Notes under the pieces: model-generated
The model's database searches: none
What the model saw: the letters and a program-made list of their open reading frames with translations, nothing else
Told to the model about the DNA's origin: nothing
Translations under genes and position numbers: made by a program
Origin: Limanda limanda
Taxonomy: Eukaryota > Chordata > Actinopteri > Pleuronectiformes > Pleuronectidae
Assembly: GCF_963576545.1 (NCBI RefSeq)
Contig: NC_083651.1
Span: 18,103,748-18,167,747 of the forward strand
Reading direction: 5' to 3'
Length of the DNA stretch: 64,000 nucleotides
In this document: positions 12,757 through 24,700 of the stretch, piece by piece
Layout of the letters: each line of letters starts with the position of its first letter
How positions within the stretch are numbered: the first letter of the stretch is position 1

Positions 12757-15700
12757 ATGGAAACGTGGTTGTTGAATCACGTCCTCGGGCTGTCTCTGTG
12801 TCTGCTGCTGCTGGGTCTGCCGCGGCCCCTCGGGGCAGGGACCCCCGCCAGCAACAGCTCGGATCCCGGATCGTATCACTCCACCTCGGCGGATGAACTG
12901 AGCAGCGTGTTAAACAACGCGACTTCAAGTTCATACTCCAGCGAGAGTTTATCCCCATCACAGAGGAACCTGCTCACACACACCGGGGCTGCTGCTGCTG
13001 CTGAGGGGGGGAACTTCGGTAAGACACTGGTCCCTGAGGCCTGCTGCGGCAAGTGCACCCTCATGGTGTTAGTCCACTGACTTTATATTAACACTCCACT
13101 GTCCTTAACTTTCTATTAACACCCCACTGTCCTTAACTTTCTATTAACACTCCACTGTCCTTAACTTTCTATTAACACTCCACTGTCCTTAACTTTCTAT
13201 TAACACTCCACTGTCCTTAACTTTCTATTAACACTCCACTGTCCTTAACTTTCTATTAACACTCCACTGTCCTTAACTTTATATTAACACTCCAATGTCC
13301 TAAACTTTATATTAACACCGCAATGTCCTAAACTTTATATAAACACTCCACTGTCCTTAACATTATATTAACACTCCAATGTCCTAAACTTTATATTAAC
13401 ACTCCACTGTCCTAAACTTTATATTAATACTCCACTGTCCTAAACTTTATATAAACAATCCCCTGTCCTAAATGTTATATTAACACTCCACTGTCTTAAA
13501 CTTGATATAAACAGTCCACCGTCCTAAACCTTTTATTAACAGTCCACTGTCCTAAACTTTATATCAACAATACACTGTCCTAAACGTTATATTAACACTC
13601 CAATGTCCTAAACTTTATATTAACACCGCAATGTCCTAAACGTTATATTAACAATACACTGTCCTTAACTTTATATTAACACTCCAATGTCCTAAACTTT
13701 ATATTAACACCGCAATGTCCTAAACTTTATATAAACACTCCACTGTCCTTAACATTATATTAACACTCCAATGTCCTAAACTTTATATTAACACTCCACT
13801 GTCCTAAACTTTATATTAATACTCCACTGTCCTAAACTTTATATAAACAATCCCCTGTCCTAAATGTTATATTAACACTCCGCTGTCTTAAACTTGATAT
13901 AAACAGTCCATTGTCCTAAACCTTTTATAAACAGTCCACTGTCCTAAACTTGATATAAACAATCCACTGTCCTAAACTTGATATAAACAATCCACTGTCC
14001 TAAACTTTATATCAACAATACACTGTCCTAAACGTTATATTAACAATACACTGTCCTAAATGTTATATTAACAATCCACTGTCCTAGACTTTATATAAAC
14101 AAATCCATGTCTTAAACTTTTTATAAACAGTCCCTTCTTTACCTTTATATTAACACTCTCTAGTCTTAACCTCCTGTCCCACATGAGAGTGGCTGGATCA
14201 TATATTTACTTTCACTCTCACAACATTAACATGAGCTTCAGTACTAAGAACAATAACGTTAATTTATGATTACAGGTGGAGTTGTGAAATAAATCAAGTA
14301 ATCAATCAATAATCATTGCAATGTAATTTCCACAGCAATATAACAAAGGTTAAATAATAATTATGATTTAGCCCTTAACATATAATGGATATAACTCAGA
14401 TTTGTAAACCATAACCTTTACTCAGGAGCAAAAACCAGACTTTAAACTTTAAAATAGATAATAATGTGACATATGGTAATAATTATCGTAATCCACCACA
14501 ATGTTCAGTCCTATTGTGTCAACATTGAGAGTGAAGTCACTGCTTGTAGCCACAGTGAAGATGATACATCCTGTTATTGACTACTTAAATTATTAGAATA
14601 AGTGAATTGAAAATCAAGTCTGCATTTTCAGCTTATAGGAAACCGTTCAATGCAACAGGTGCATTGTTTTTGTTGTTTTGGTTGCCTGTTTTAAAGGCTG
14701 CAACTAACCATTATTCCCATTAGAGATTCAAACTTTTATTCTCTGACTGAAATAAGGAAATTAGTATGATTATTTATCACAATACGACTCGGAGCGATGT
14801 GATAATGGATCCAATGGATAATGGATTGTTTGACTTCTATTTGAGTGTAAAAAGTGTGTTAAGGTTTTTACTGTATGTTCAGTGGTTCTGGTAAAGAGGA
14901 GGGTTAATCCACCTTAAAGAGATAGTTCACCCAAAAAAAGAAAATTGCCTCATCATCTACTCACCACTGTGCTGATGGAGGGGGGGGGGGGGGGGGGGGG
15001 TTTGACATTTGAACCCCAGCTCATGCAGATGTTGATAAGGCAGGGTTTCCCCCAGGGGGGGGGGGGGGTTGTTGAGTCGGATTTTGAGCTGGACACCATT
15101 ATTTCTTATACTCTAAACATGTTGCACTTTGTTTAATATGCACACCTAACTTGTTTATTTTGAAAAGGGGTTAAATAGATACTTTGATATCTTTTTGAGT
15201 TGCACTGCTGACTTAACTTATAAGCCTTCTTTTTTATTTATTTTTATCACGTTGGAGTTGCTAGTTTAAACCTACAGTTTTGCACTTTAATATTTGAGCC
15301 TTTGTTTACATTTTGTTTTGTGCTGCATTAACATAGCAGTCAGGCCTCTTATTTCAGAAACAATGAACCGTAACAGTTTGGTTACCAATAAAAGGTAAGC
15401 CTACTACTTATTTGCTTTCAGCCAGCTACTCAAACAGACAAGCAACAAAATAACAAACAAACAAAATACACAGGCAAGTGTCGGCCTACTTTGAAATAAA
15501 TTAAACACAGAACTTTGTAGGGCTATTTGAGTCCTCCTCATATTTGTGGAAAATGTATGAAATAAGAAGTACCCTATTTTTAAATAAATAAAACCAAATA
15601 GCTGCAGCCTAATAGTGTAACGGACTAGGTTTATGTTTATGTTTGGTTTTGACTTATGTTCAGTAAAACACTGTGTTGAAGGAGCGTTCTGATGTCTGAC

Positions 15701-18700
15701 GGTCAGTGAAGGTGACGTATGTTCAGTAAAACACTGTGTTGAAGGAGCGTTCTGATGTCCGAGGGTCAGTGAATGGGTCTGGGTGGGACATGTGACTGTT
15801 TGGACCAATAGGATGGTTGCTTGGGGATCGGGGCCATGTCTCTGATCGGGGCTCAATGAGGAAGTGAAGTGTTGTTGATGTGCGCGAGTGACGGATTTTT
15901 TTTTTTTTTTAAATAAAAAAAACAATCGACGCTTAGCCTGGCGGGGGGGGGGGGGGGGAAGCCTGGCGGCCCGCCAGGCCTATACAGCACTGGGGGAAAC
16001 CCTGATAAGGTGTATTGAAACCTTCATGAATCATTTCCAACCTCTGCTTTTTGGACACAGCAAGGTTAGGTTTGCTTACAATGTGCAGTATGCAGGACGG
16101 TAGAGTTCAGTAGAGTCCACCAATGAGCTCAGTTCAGCTAAAAACCACAATGCTTTCCCTTTATAATAATACATGTAAACTGGCGATGCTCCTAAAGGCC
16201 AATTTATGCTTCTACGTCTTTTCTAAAACGGATACATAAGACCGCCCTATCCGTCATGGAACGCCCTCTCCGAGCACCTCGGACAGCTTTTCGTGCACCT
16301 CTGATTTTTCTAACTGTCCGTGTTTATTTCGGAGACCCAACGGACAGACCTTGGCTGTGATTGTCCGCGAACGACATAATTTCCGTATGACGTCATTTCC
16401 GGACCTCAAACTTCCTGCTTCCTTCCCTGTGTCTGAACAAACCCAAACACAACTATGATTCTACGATTAATGTGACGTGTGTGTTAAGCCAGCAGAGTTG
16501 TCCGGCTGACGGTGGCTCGTTAGAGCACTGACGGCATGTGTGCACGGTCACATACCGTTATAACGAGCTTTCATAACGGCGCTAGCGTGCTAGGCTAGCG
16601 GGCTAGCCACCATGCTAACTGCGGTGGTAACGGTGCAAAAAACCCGCTGTCACGACTTTAATTCCACCTCTATCATGACACTGTTTCTATAATACCGTCA
16701 GGTTAGAAGAAAACACTGGGTAGTAGTTAGTGCCGGGAGTCCCTGCTGACTGTGTGTGGAAGCTGGGATGGGAGCTAGCTAGCTCCTTGTAGCCTCAAGC
16801 AGATTCAAGCTGTGGAATCAGCAACACAGTTCGGAAACAAGACCGGAGAACCGCTGCGCTAAGAAACGATAACATCAGCATTTTGACCCGCTGGGTGTCA
16901 CTTTATTTAGTTCTGTTAGTTGCCATGGTTCAGTGTGTGGGAGGCGAGTCGACAGAGGTAAACAGACACACGTGGACTTCTTCTTCCCAAATGGGGTAGG
17001 CTTCTCTGAGCTCGTCTTCCGTTGCGCCACCTATGGGTTTGGCGGTGAATTGTTTTCAACGTACAGTCGTCGGAGAGGTAAAAATCAAAAAGACTCTCTG
17101 CTCTCCGTGCAACCCTCTCAGAGAAACGGATACGTAGAAGCATAATGGAGCCTTAAGGAATGACAAGTGGAAATAAATCACTTAATTCACTCAGCCTTTA
17201 CCCCAGTGCAGCTTTCCTGCCGTGATCCAGTCATTCAGGTTCACTAACTGAGCTGCGAATCAACATTAGATACGTGACAATAGTAAAAGTCATCATCTAA
17301 AATCTCCTATTTGTAAATTAAACATTAAATATTCACAACACTGCTACCTCCTTCAATCAGCTGTTTTCATTACTGTTTTGGAACATACTGCATATACCTA
17401 CAATGCCAAGCCACAGTGTTTATGAAGTATGACAGATGTGGAAAAAATCCTCACAGTGGCAACTGTGTTAAGAGTTGAGAGCTGAGCGATAAACAGCAGA
17501 GAATCTGGGAGTGTCCTTCACTCGTTGCCAACACCACGTTCCAGTCTGAGTTCTGCTGGATCAGAAGAGAGAAAATGAAATAATGAGAGAGACACATGCG
17601 GAGGAAGTGAGAGAGAACGATAGAGTCTGGTGGCCCAGTTCTCCCTACAACACTCCCAGTAGATGAGCTGTTGTGACACTTGAACTCCATCCCTTCATTG
17701 GATGGTGGCTGCTGGTCACTGTGTGGTGGATGTCAGGAGGTGTCAGGCTCCCACTGCTGTTGCTCCAGTCCTGGGAATCAGACACATAGAATGCTGGGGT
17801 GTGCTTAGAAAAGGCTTTAGGTCAGAGAGAGACCACTCATCTTTGTTATAACTAAGTAATATCTTGATGTCAACAACGGATCCTGTGCCCCTCCATTGGA
17901 TCCTGACCAATAGGGATATTTGAGGGCCAATGCCGATGCTGATATTTAATTTAGTAGAGGCTTGATATTTTACAGTGTAGCCGTAAACAAATAAATAACT
18001 ATAAATACAAAGAAAACATAAATACAACCAAAAATATAAATGTTTAATCAAGAAAATAAACGGAACTCTTTCAAATATAATTTTAATATAAATGCACACC
18101 GGTTCTGCATTGTTGACGTTTACTCTTCAAAATATGTATATATCGGCCAATGTTTTTCAGCCAACTGAATCGGTTGAGCTCTGCAATGCATAATAATTAT
18201 CATCCAACTCAGTAGTTCCCCTTAGCACCGCAAAGTTTTCGGCGTCTTTTAGCGTCTTTCAGCAAACAGATGTTTGGTTTATTTTGTATTTTCATTGAAT
18301 TTTTTTAATTTACAAAAATTTTGACAGTATTTAGACAAAATTATAAATTTGCCTCGAAACAAAGTTCAGTACAAAGTTAATAAAAATCCCAATATTTTAT
18401 TAACAATTTGGTGGAGACCAAAATGGAGCTAACAGGGGGTAAATATTGGGATTAAATCTTGTCATATGCACATAATCTCTACATGAAAGGCTAATGCTAG
18501 CTTGTGTTTGCTAGATGTGTTTATAGTTAAAAAAATGCAGAGATACTATAATCCACTTAAAAAGTGATAAACGTTGTAATATGTAACTGTTGCATTCTCA
18601 GTTTGTTCTTCTCCCCCAAGTGGACAAATGATAATTATTGCCGCTTTAAAGTAGCGAGTTCAAAACCATTTTCAGGGAAGGTTGCTACAGATTAATTTAA

Positions 18701-21700
18701 TTTAATGTCAGTCAGTACCCCTAGACTGAATCTGACAGGGACGAGTCAAACAGGGCTCTCTCTCAATGATCTCTGCTTCACTGTCAAATGTTAATGTCAA
18801 AATAAAGCAACAATCTCAACTCTATAACCTCATACTTTTCTTGAAATTTCACTTCTGGAAGTGTGTGGTTTAGTTAATACGACCTAAAGAACAATAAAAA
18901 CACACAATGAACATGAACCCACGCCCAGATCCATGGTGACAGTTTTCTGCCAGCGCCTTGTGCTCGCTCAGCTTTAGGAAGGAAACGGCCGATTCCCAGT
19001 GGAGGCCGTCACCGCCATATTTAGGACATAAAGCCTTTGTTAGAGCAGACAAGCTCGGCTGCCAGTTGTTCTCCACCCAAAAGTTATTGCCCCTGCAGCA
19101 AACTACAGCACCTCACAGCAACCCCCCCCCCCCCCGTTTCTGCAGGCTGCACACAGTCTGCAGGGTCAGCGCCCTCAGGTGGCCATAGCATGTGGAAGTT
19201 CCACTTTTGACAGTTTGTAATTTGAATTTGTGATGAGAAAGCTGGAAGAAAACAGACTGAAGAGGAATATTGATTTCAACATCCATCGCATGAAAAGCCA
19301 TATGTCGACCTAGTTGTCGATGAGACTGTGATTCAAGTATTAAGAGTTTAGATTACCAGTACAAACATTCACCTAAAAAAATAATAACAATAATAATGAT
19401 AATTATAATAAGCTTTATTTATATACTAGAACATTCAGCTGATCTAAAATGGCGTGAAGGCTCATGGGAAGTTTGTAAATCCTTGTTGCACACAGGTTGT
19501 GTAAAGATCTAAATGTCATCAATAAAATCCTAAAATTATTGCCAAAACAAACAGGAAGCCAATTCAACGTTCCTACTGTATTAAAATTGAGGGTTAGATA
19601 GCAAGGTAATAAAAGAAATTATATTTTTTTCATTTAAAATATTAACAAAAATGTACTCGAAAAGTGATTAAATGATCATATTTGAGAGGTTGAAACCAGC
19701 AAATCTGCCATGAATGTTTCATTGATACATCGATTAAAAGTATTTTTCCGTCAGTCTAATAATAAATTAATTGACTAAGGGCTCTGTCACAAGTATGAAT
19801 GTTTCAGTGGCAAACCTTCACCTTCAGGTTCACTTCAAATCAGTGCGATTGAGGGGGTGAATAAAACATTTGATTCTTATGGCGGAGCAAATCTAGCATG
19901 GCTTCACATGGAGTTAAACTTTGGTGAAATTTGACCTGCTATATTCCCTTTGCATTCACGAATGTGTGACCATGCCCTGATACTGTGAAGTTGTAATAAC
20001 ACGCCAGGGTTGTTCTTCTTGTCTGAAGATGAGAACTCTTCATTTAAAACATTGTTTTGTTTCCCCACAGACACAGAGGAGACACAAACCTTCACAGAAA
20101 CGAGCAGCAGATCACTAGAGATCAATCTTTCTACTGAGCCGCTCTCCTCCACCCTTGTTGTAGCCACGACTGAGGCCAGCAGCAGCGGAGACAGTAGCAG
20201 CAGCAGTGGCAGCAGCATCGGCAGCATCAGAAGCAGCAGCAGCGGCATCAGCAGCAGCAGTGGCAGGAACAGTGGAAGCAGCACTAGCAGTGGAAGCAGC
20301 ACTAGAAGTGGCAGTAGCAGCGCCATTAGTAGCAGTGGCAGCAGCAGCAGCGGTGGGAGGAGCAGCAGCAGTACTAGCAGTGGAAGCAGCAGCGGCATTA
20401 GCAGCAGTGGCAGCAGCAGCAGCATCAGCAGCGGCATTAGCAGCAGTGGCAGCAGCAGCAGTAGCAGCGGCGGCAGCAGCAGCACTAGCAGTGGAAGCAG
20501 CAGTGGCAGCATCAGCAGCGGCGGCAGTAGCAGCGGCGGCAGGAGCAGCAGCAGCACTAGCAGTGGCAGCAGCATCGGCAGCAGTGGCAGGAGCAGTGGA
20601 AGCAGCACTAGCAGTGGCAGCAGCGGTGGCAGCAGCAGCATCAGCGGCAGCAGCACTAGCAGTGGAAGCAGCAGTGGCAGCAGCAGCAGCAGTGGCAGCA
20701 GCAGTGGCAGCAGCACTAGCAGTGGCAGCAGCAGTGGCAGCAGCGGCAGTGGCAGCAGCAGAAGCAGCAGTGGCAGCAGCACTAGCAGTGGCAGTAGCAG
20801 CAGCATCAGTAGCAGCATCAGTAGCAGCAGCAGCATCAGTAGTATCAGTAGTATCAGTAGTATTAGCAGCAGCAGCAGCAGCATCAGTAGCATTAGCAGC
20901 GGCAGCAGCAGTGGCAGGAATGACTTAGGTATCACAGACCTGGTGCCCAGCGTCTCACACCCTGTCTCCTGGAAAGCCAGATCCTGGACGTTGACAGAGG
21001 ACGCCAGCCGGCCCCAGGACCACCCAGACACCACTCTGCAGCTGAGAGACGCCACGGCCTTGGCGTCGCAGACAGCCATCCACACCGACCGCACCTACAC
21101 TTCCTCAGACATCAGCCGAGCCGGGGAGAGGACCCTGCTGTCCGTCACCTCCTCCTCTAACAACAGCACCTCCTCTGCATTCACAGAGGATTCCAACTCC
21201 CATCAGCCCCCCTCTACCTGGGGTGTTCCGGCTCGGGCCACAGAGACGGAGGACTACACCCACAGCGCCCCATCCACTGGGACTGACAGCAGGGACGCAA
21301 CAGAGCAACACATGACCCAGTCCTTCAAGGGGACGTTTTCCGAGACTGGGAGCCCAGAGGGGTCCAGAGGAACTCAGAGTTTAACTCAACCACCAAATGC
21401 CACCTGGCATCAACACACCTCAGAGTCTGAGGAGACCTCCGACTCGACGCCACCTCTCAGAGTGACAGAGCTCAGCACTGACCAATCAGACGTAACCGTT
21501 TCCTCCACGCCTCCTGTCACCTCAGCCGCAGGAGGTCCGACCAACACCTCAGGGACAGAGATGGAGACGGTGTCTGATGTGGGAAGCTCCACCGAGGCCT
21601 CGCAGAGCTTCAGCACTCTGAACCAGGAGGGCACCGAGGGGCTGTCATCCCAGACCAGAGAGGAGAGCATGGGCCCGGGTCTGACTACAGCGCCCCCTAC

Positions 21701-24700
21701 AGTCAGAAGCAGTACACATGATATGGATGACTTTCTGACAGACACTCCAGTGCTGGTTACTGAACTCTCTCTCAACACTTCACCTGTTACTGTCACAGAA
21801 AGGTACATTGTGTTGTTTATTACACTTTTTTAAATAATTCACGGAAAGATACTTGACTGAACACTAGGTGGTGTTATGAGCCCTGTTCAAACTTTAAATG
21901 TAGATTTTTTAAATGAGCATTCATGTATATCATCAAAGAACAGTCATATAACTTAGATTAAGTTTAATTACAGTATGTTTTTAAATAGTTTTAACAGAGA
22001 ACTTCAGCTCCATTAGAGTTTTAAGTTTCTGAGAAGTTGTCATGTCAGTCCTCAGATGAACTAGGTTGTAGTAATGAAGACATTGTTAGTTGTTGTCAGT
22101 AGTCAGTGAGAAACTGATTTATTTATTATCTCATCAACAGATCACAGATAACAGAAGAAGAGACTTTTAAAGCCTTCGCCTCCTCCACCACATCCAGCAC
22201 CAGCCCTCCTCTACCAGCGATCTCATCCTCCCATTTCAGCAGCAGCACCAGCAGCAGCACGACGTCAGGGTTACTCACCGAGGCCACCGTCCCTTACACC
22301 ACACCCCTCACCACAGCCTCCACCCCAGCCCTGCAGACCACAGCAGGGCACACAACTCGCCGTGCGTCACCGAGCCAAACCCAGGGTCCCTCAACAGAGA
22401 GTGCTAACCCCACAAAAGGCACCACCCTGCAGATCGAAACGGGCACTCTGGGAGGCACCACCTCTCAGGACCAGCATGTCACCACGCCCAACACCCACAG
22501 CACCCCGACCAGGAGCCCAGAGGTCCTGCACACCACCGGGAGACAGAGTGATAGGGGGACCACAGAGCTGGTGGTGACTACGTCACCAGCTGACATCCAA
22601 CCCACCAAGGCACCGCCACCACCACCACCAAGTGAGTTCACTCTCTTCTTTCACTGTAAATAGCAATTATGGACATGCAGCTTTTAAACCAAGGTTGTTA
22701 GTGAGACTCTCTTTTCTTTCGGTTATGTAAACTGATAATAATCCTTTTTCACAGAAGCCATTTTGACACAAATAGTAGGTAAACAAAGGCATAAATAATC
22801 ACGTGTGTAAAGGGTTGTGGTCTATTTAGGTATAGAGCCTTTTTTAATTAATGAAAACTTCTGTCCAGCTACTGCACCATGCAAATGAATCTCACCTATT
22901 CCAAAAATATAAACATACTAAAATGAGGTGTGGCATGGAAATGGGCATCGCAAACATTTTACATCATGAGATTAATAAGACATAATAAGAATAAGATCAT
23001 TTCCAAAGGTTCAGTGGCATCTATTTTATGTTAAAATGTCTGTTCTCCCGTCTGACCTCCAGGAAACCCCTGTGTGTCGAACCCTTGTTTGAACGGAGGG
23101 ATGTGTGTGAGCTACAATAGGCATCAGTTCACCTGTCAGTGTCAGCAGGCGTGGACAGGACCCACGTGCAACCAGGGTGAGCTTCTCTTGAGCTGCTCTT
23201 CTTTTTCCTGACTGCTTTAAGTTTTCCATCTCTGTGCATCCAAGCATGACATTTCCTGAAAAATATTTCATACTAATGAACAGTGTGGAATGTAGAGATT
23301 AGGTCTAAGCTCCATGGATTCAGTTGGTGTGTTATTGTAATAGCTGTTTGTTCTGTATGCCAAGATATGGATGAATGTGAGAGGGACCCCTGCCCGGTCG
23401 GCTCCAGGTGCGTGAACACACGAGGCTCCTTCAGCTGCGAGTGTGCGCTCGGCTTCGACCTCGAGGACGGACGCACATGCACCAAAGGTAAGATCCCTGT
23501 CTGCACACATACATACTGATTATTATTTTTCTAGCTGAGTTATTTTCTCAAACTCCTTTGCTTTTGATTTTTATGCACGTTCACAGCAAAGACATTTCTG
23601 GGAACGTTCAGCTTCAACAGGCTGCCACAAGACCCTGTAATCTTCAAGAGCTCCACCATGCATGAGATCCAGAGGGAGATTATTCAGCTGGTGAGCGGCC
23701 GTCCACATCACTGCATCGTCCTCTCTGCTCATTTCTGAGAAAATCGGAATGACCTCACACACAAGTAACTCACACCCACTTTCTTCCTGTCGTCACTGCA
23801 GCTCAATGCGTCGTTGTCGATCCTTCAAGGCTACAGCCGCTCGACTCTGAGTAAGAAGTGAGTTCTTCGATAAACCTTTTGATTTGTATGTCAGAACTGC
23901 AATATGTTTCAGTCTAAATGATACAGCCTGAGCATTATGTCAGTGTCGACGTCTGTGCTGACGTCTTCTCTCCTCCTGCAGAGAAGAGGACGGGCTTCGT
24001 ATCTTTGCCGTCAACATGTTTTCCATCTCCAGCGACGTGACGAGCGCTGAAGTCTACAACAGCATCCAGATGTCTCTGAGCAACTGCAGCTCCTCCATGG
24101 CGCACTGCCGTATGGTGCTGCACCACCAGCTCACTTATACCGGTAATAAGAACCACAACAGCCACATTGTATACAACATAATAATGATTATTTCTGATTT
24201 TAATACTGTTTCCTCCAGGATTGAGGCCCCACTATCAAAGTTAAAAACATGTTCAGAGCCACTAGAGGGCAGAATGCATCTGTAAACTGTCCCCTGTGAA
24301 AGGTGCCATGATAGATTCGGGAAAATATTACACATCATTCAATATCATTAATAATAACTTGATTATAATAACATTAATAATAAAGTGGCTTTCAAAGTAC
24401 CTATGGCTGGTGGGTTAATATATTATGTAACTTCTTGAGATGAAACCTGATAGTGAATCAAGGGAATGCAGCGACCGAACCGTACACATGAATTCAACAT
24501 TCAAGAACTTTATTGTACTTGTGCTAGCACGACAGTACATAATTAAAGTAACTGAGACAATATGTCTACCCTGTTGCAACATCCCTGGGATATGACAAAG
24601 TAAATGTTTGGTGTTTTCCAACTTCTTGGGACATCTCAAGTTGTCAAGTTTCTGATCAGATTCCTGTGTCGGTACTAACTCTGTCCACGTTGCGTTCCAG

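Noticed and set aside
13081..14165. CRISPR-like array
   Set aside because: The 28-base units are contiguous with no unique spacers, and the genome is vertebrate; it is a minisatellite.
20206..20928. 240-codon + strand Ala/Val-rich frame
   Set aside because: Second-frame shadow of the same triplet tract inside the heg1 exon.
19904..21094. 396-codon minus-strand frame, Leu/Pro-rich
   Set aside because: It is the antisense shadow of the AGC/GGC triplet tract in heg1 exon 2; triplet repeats without stops leave other frames open. No start or domain support.
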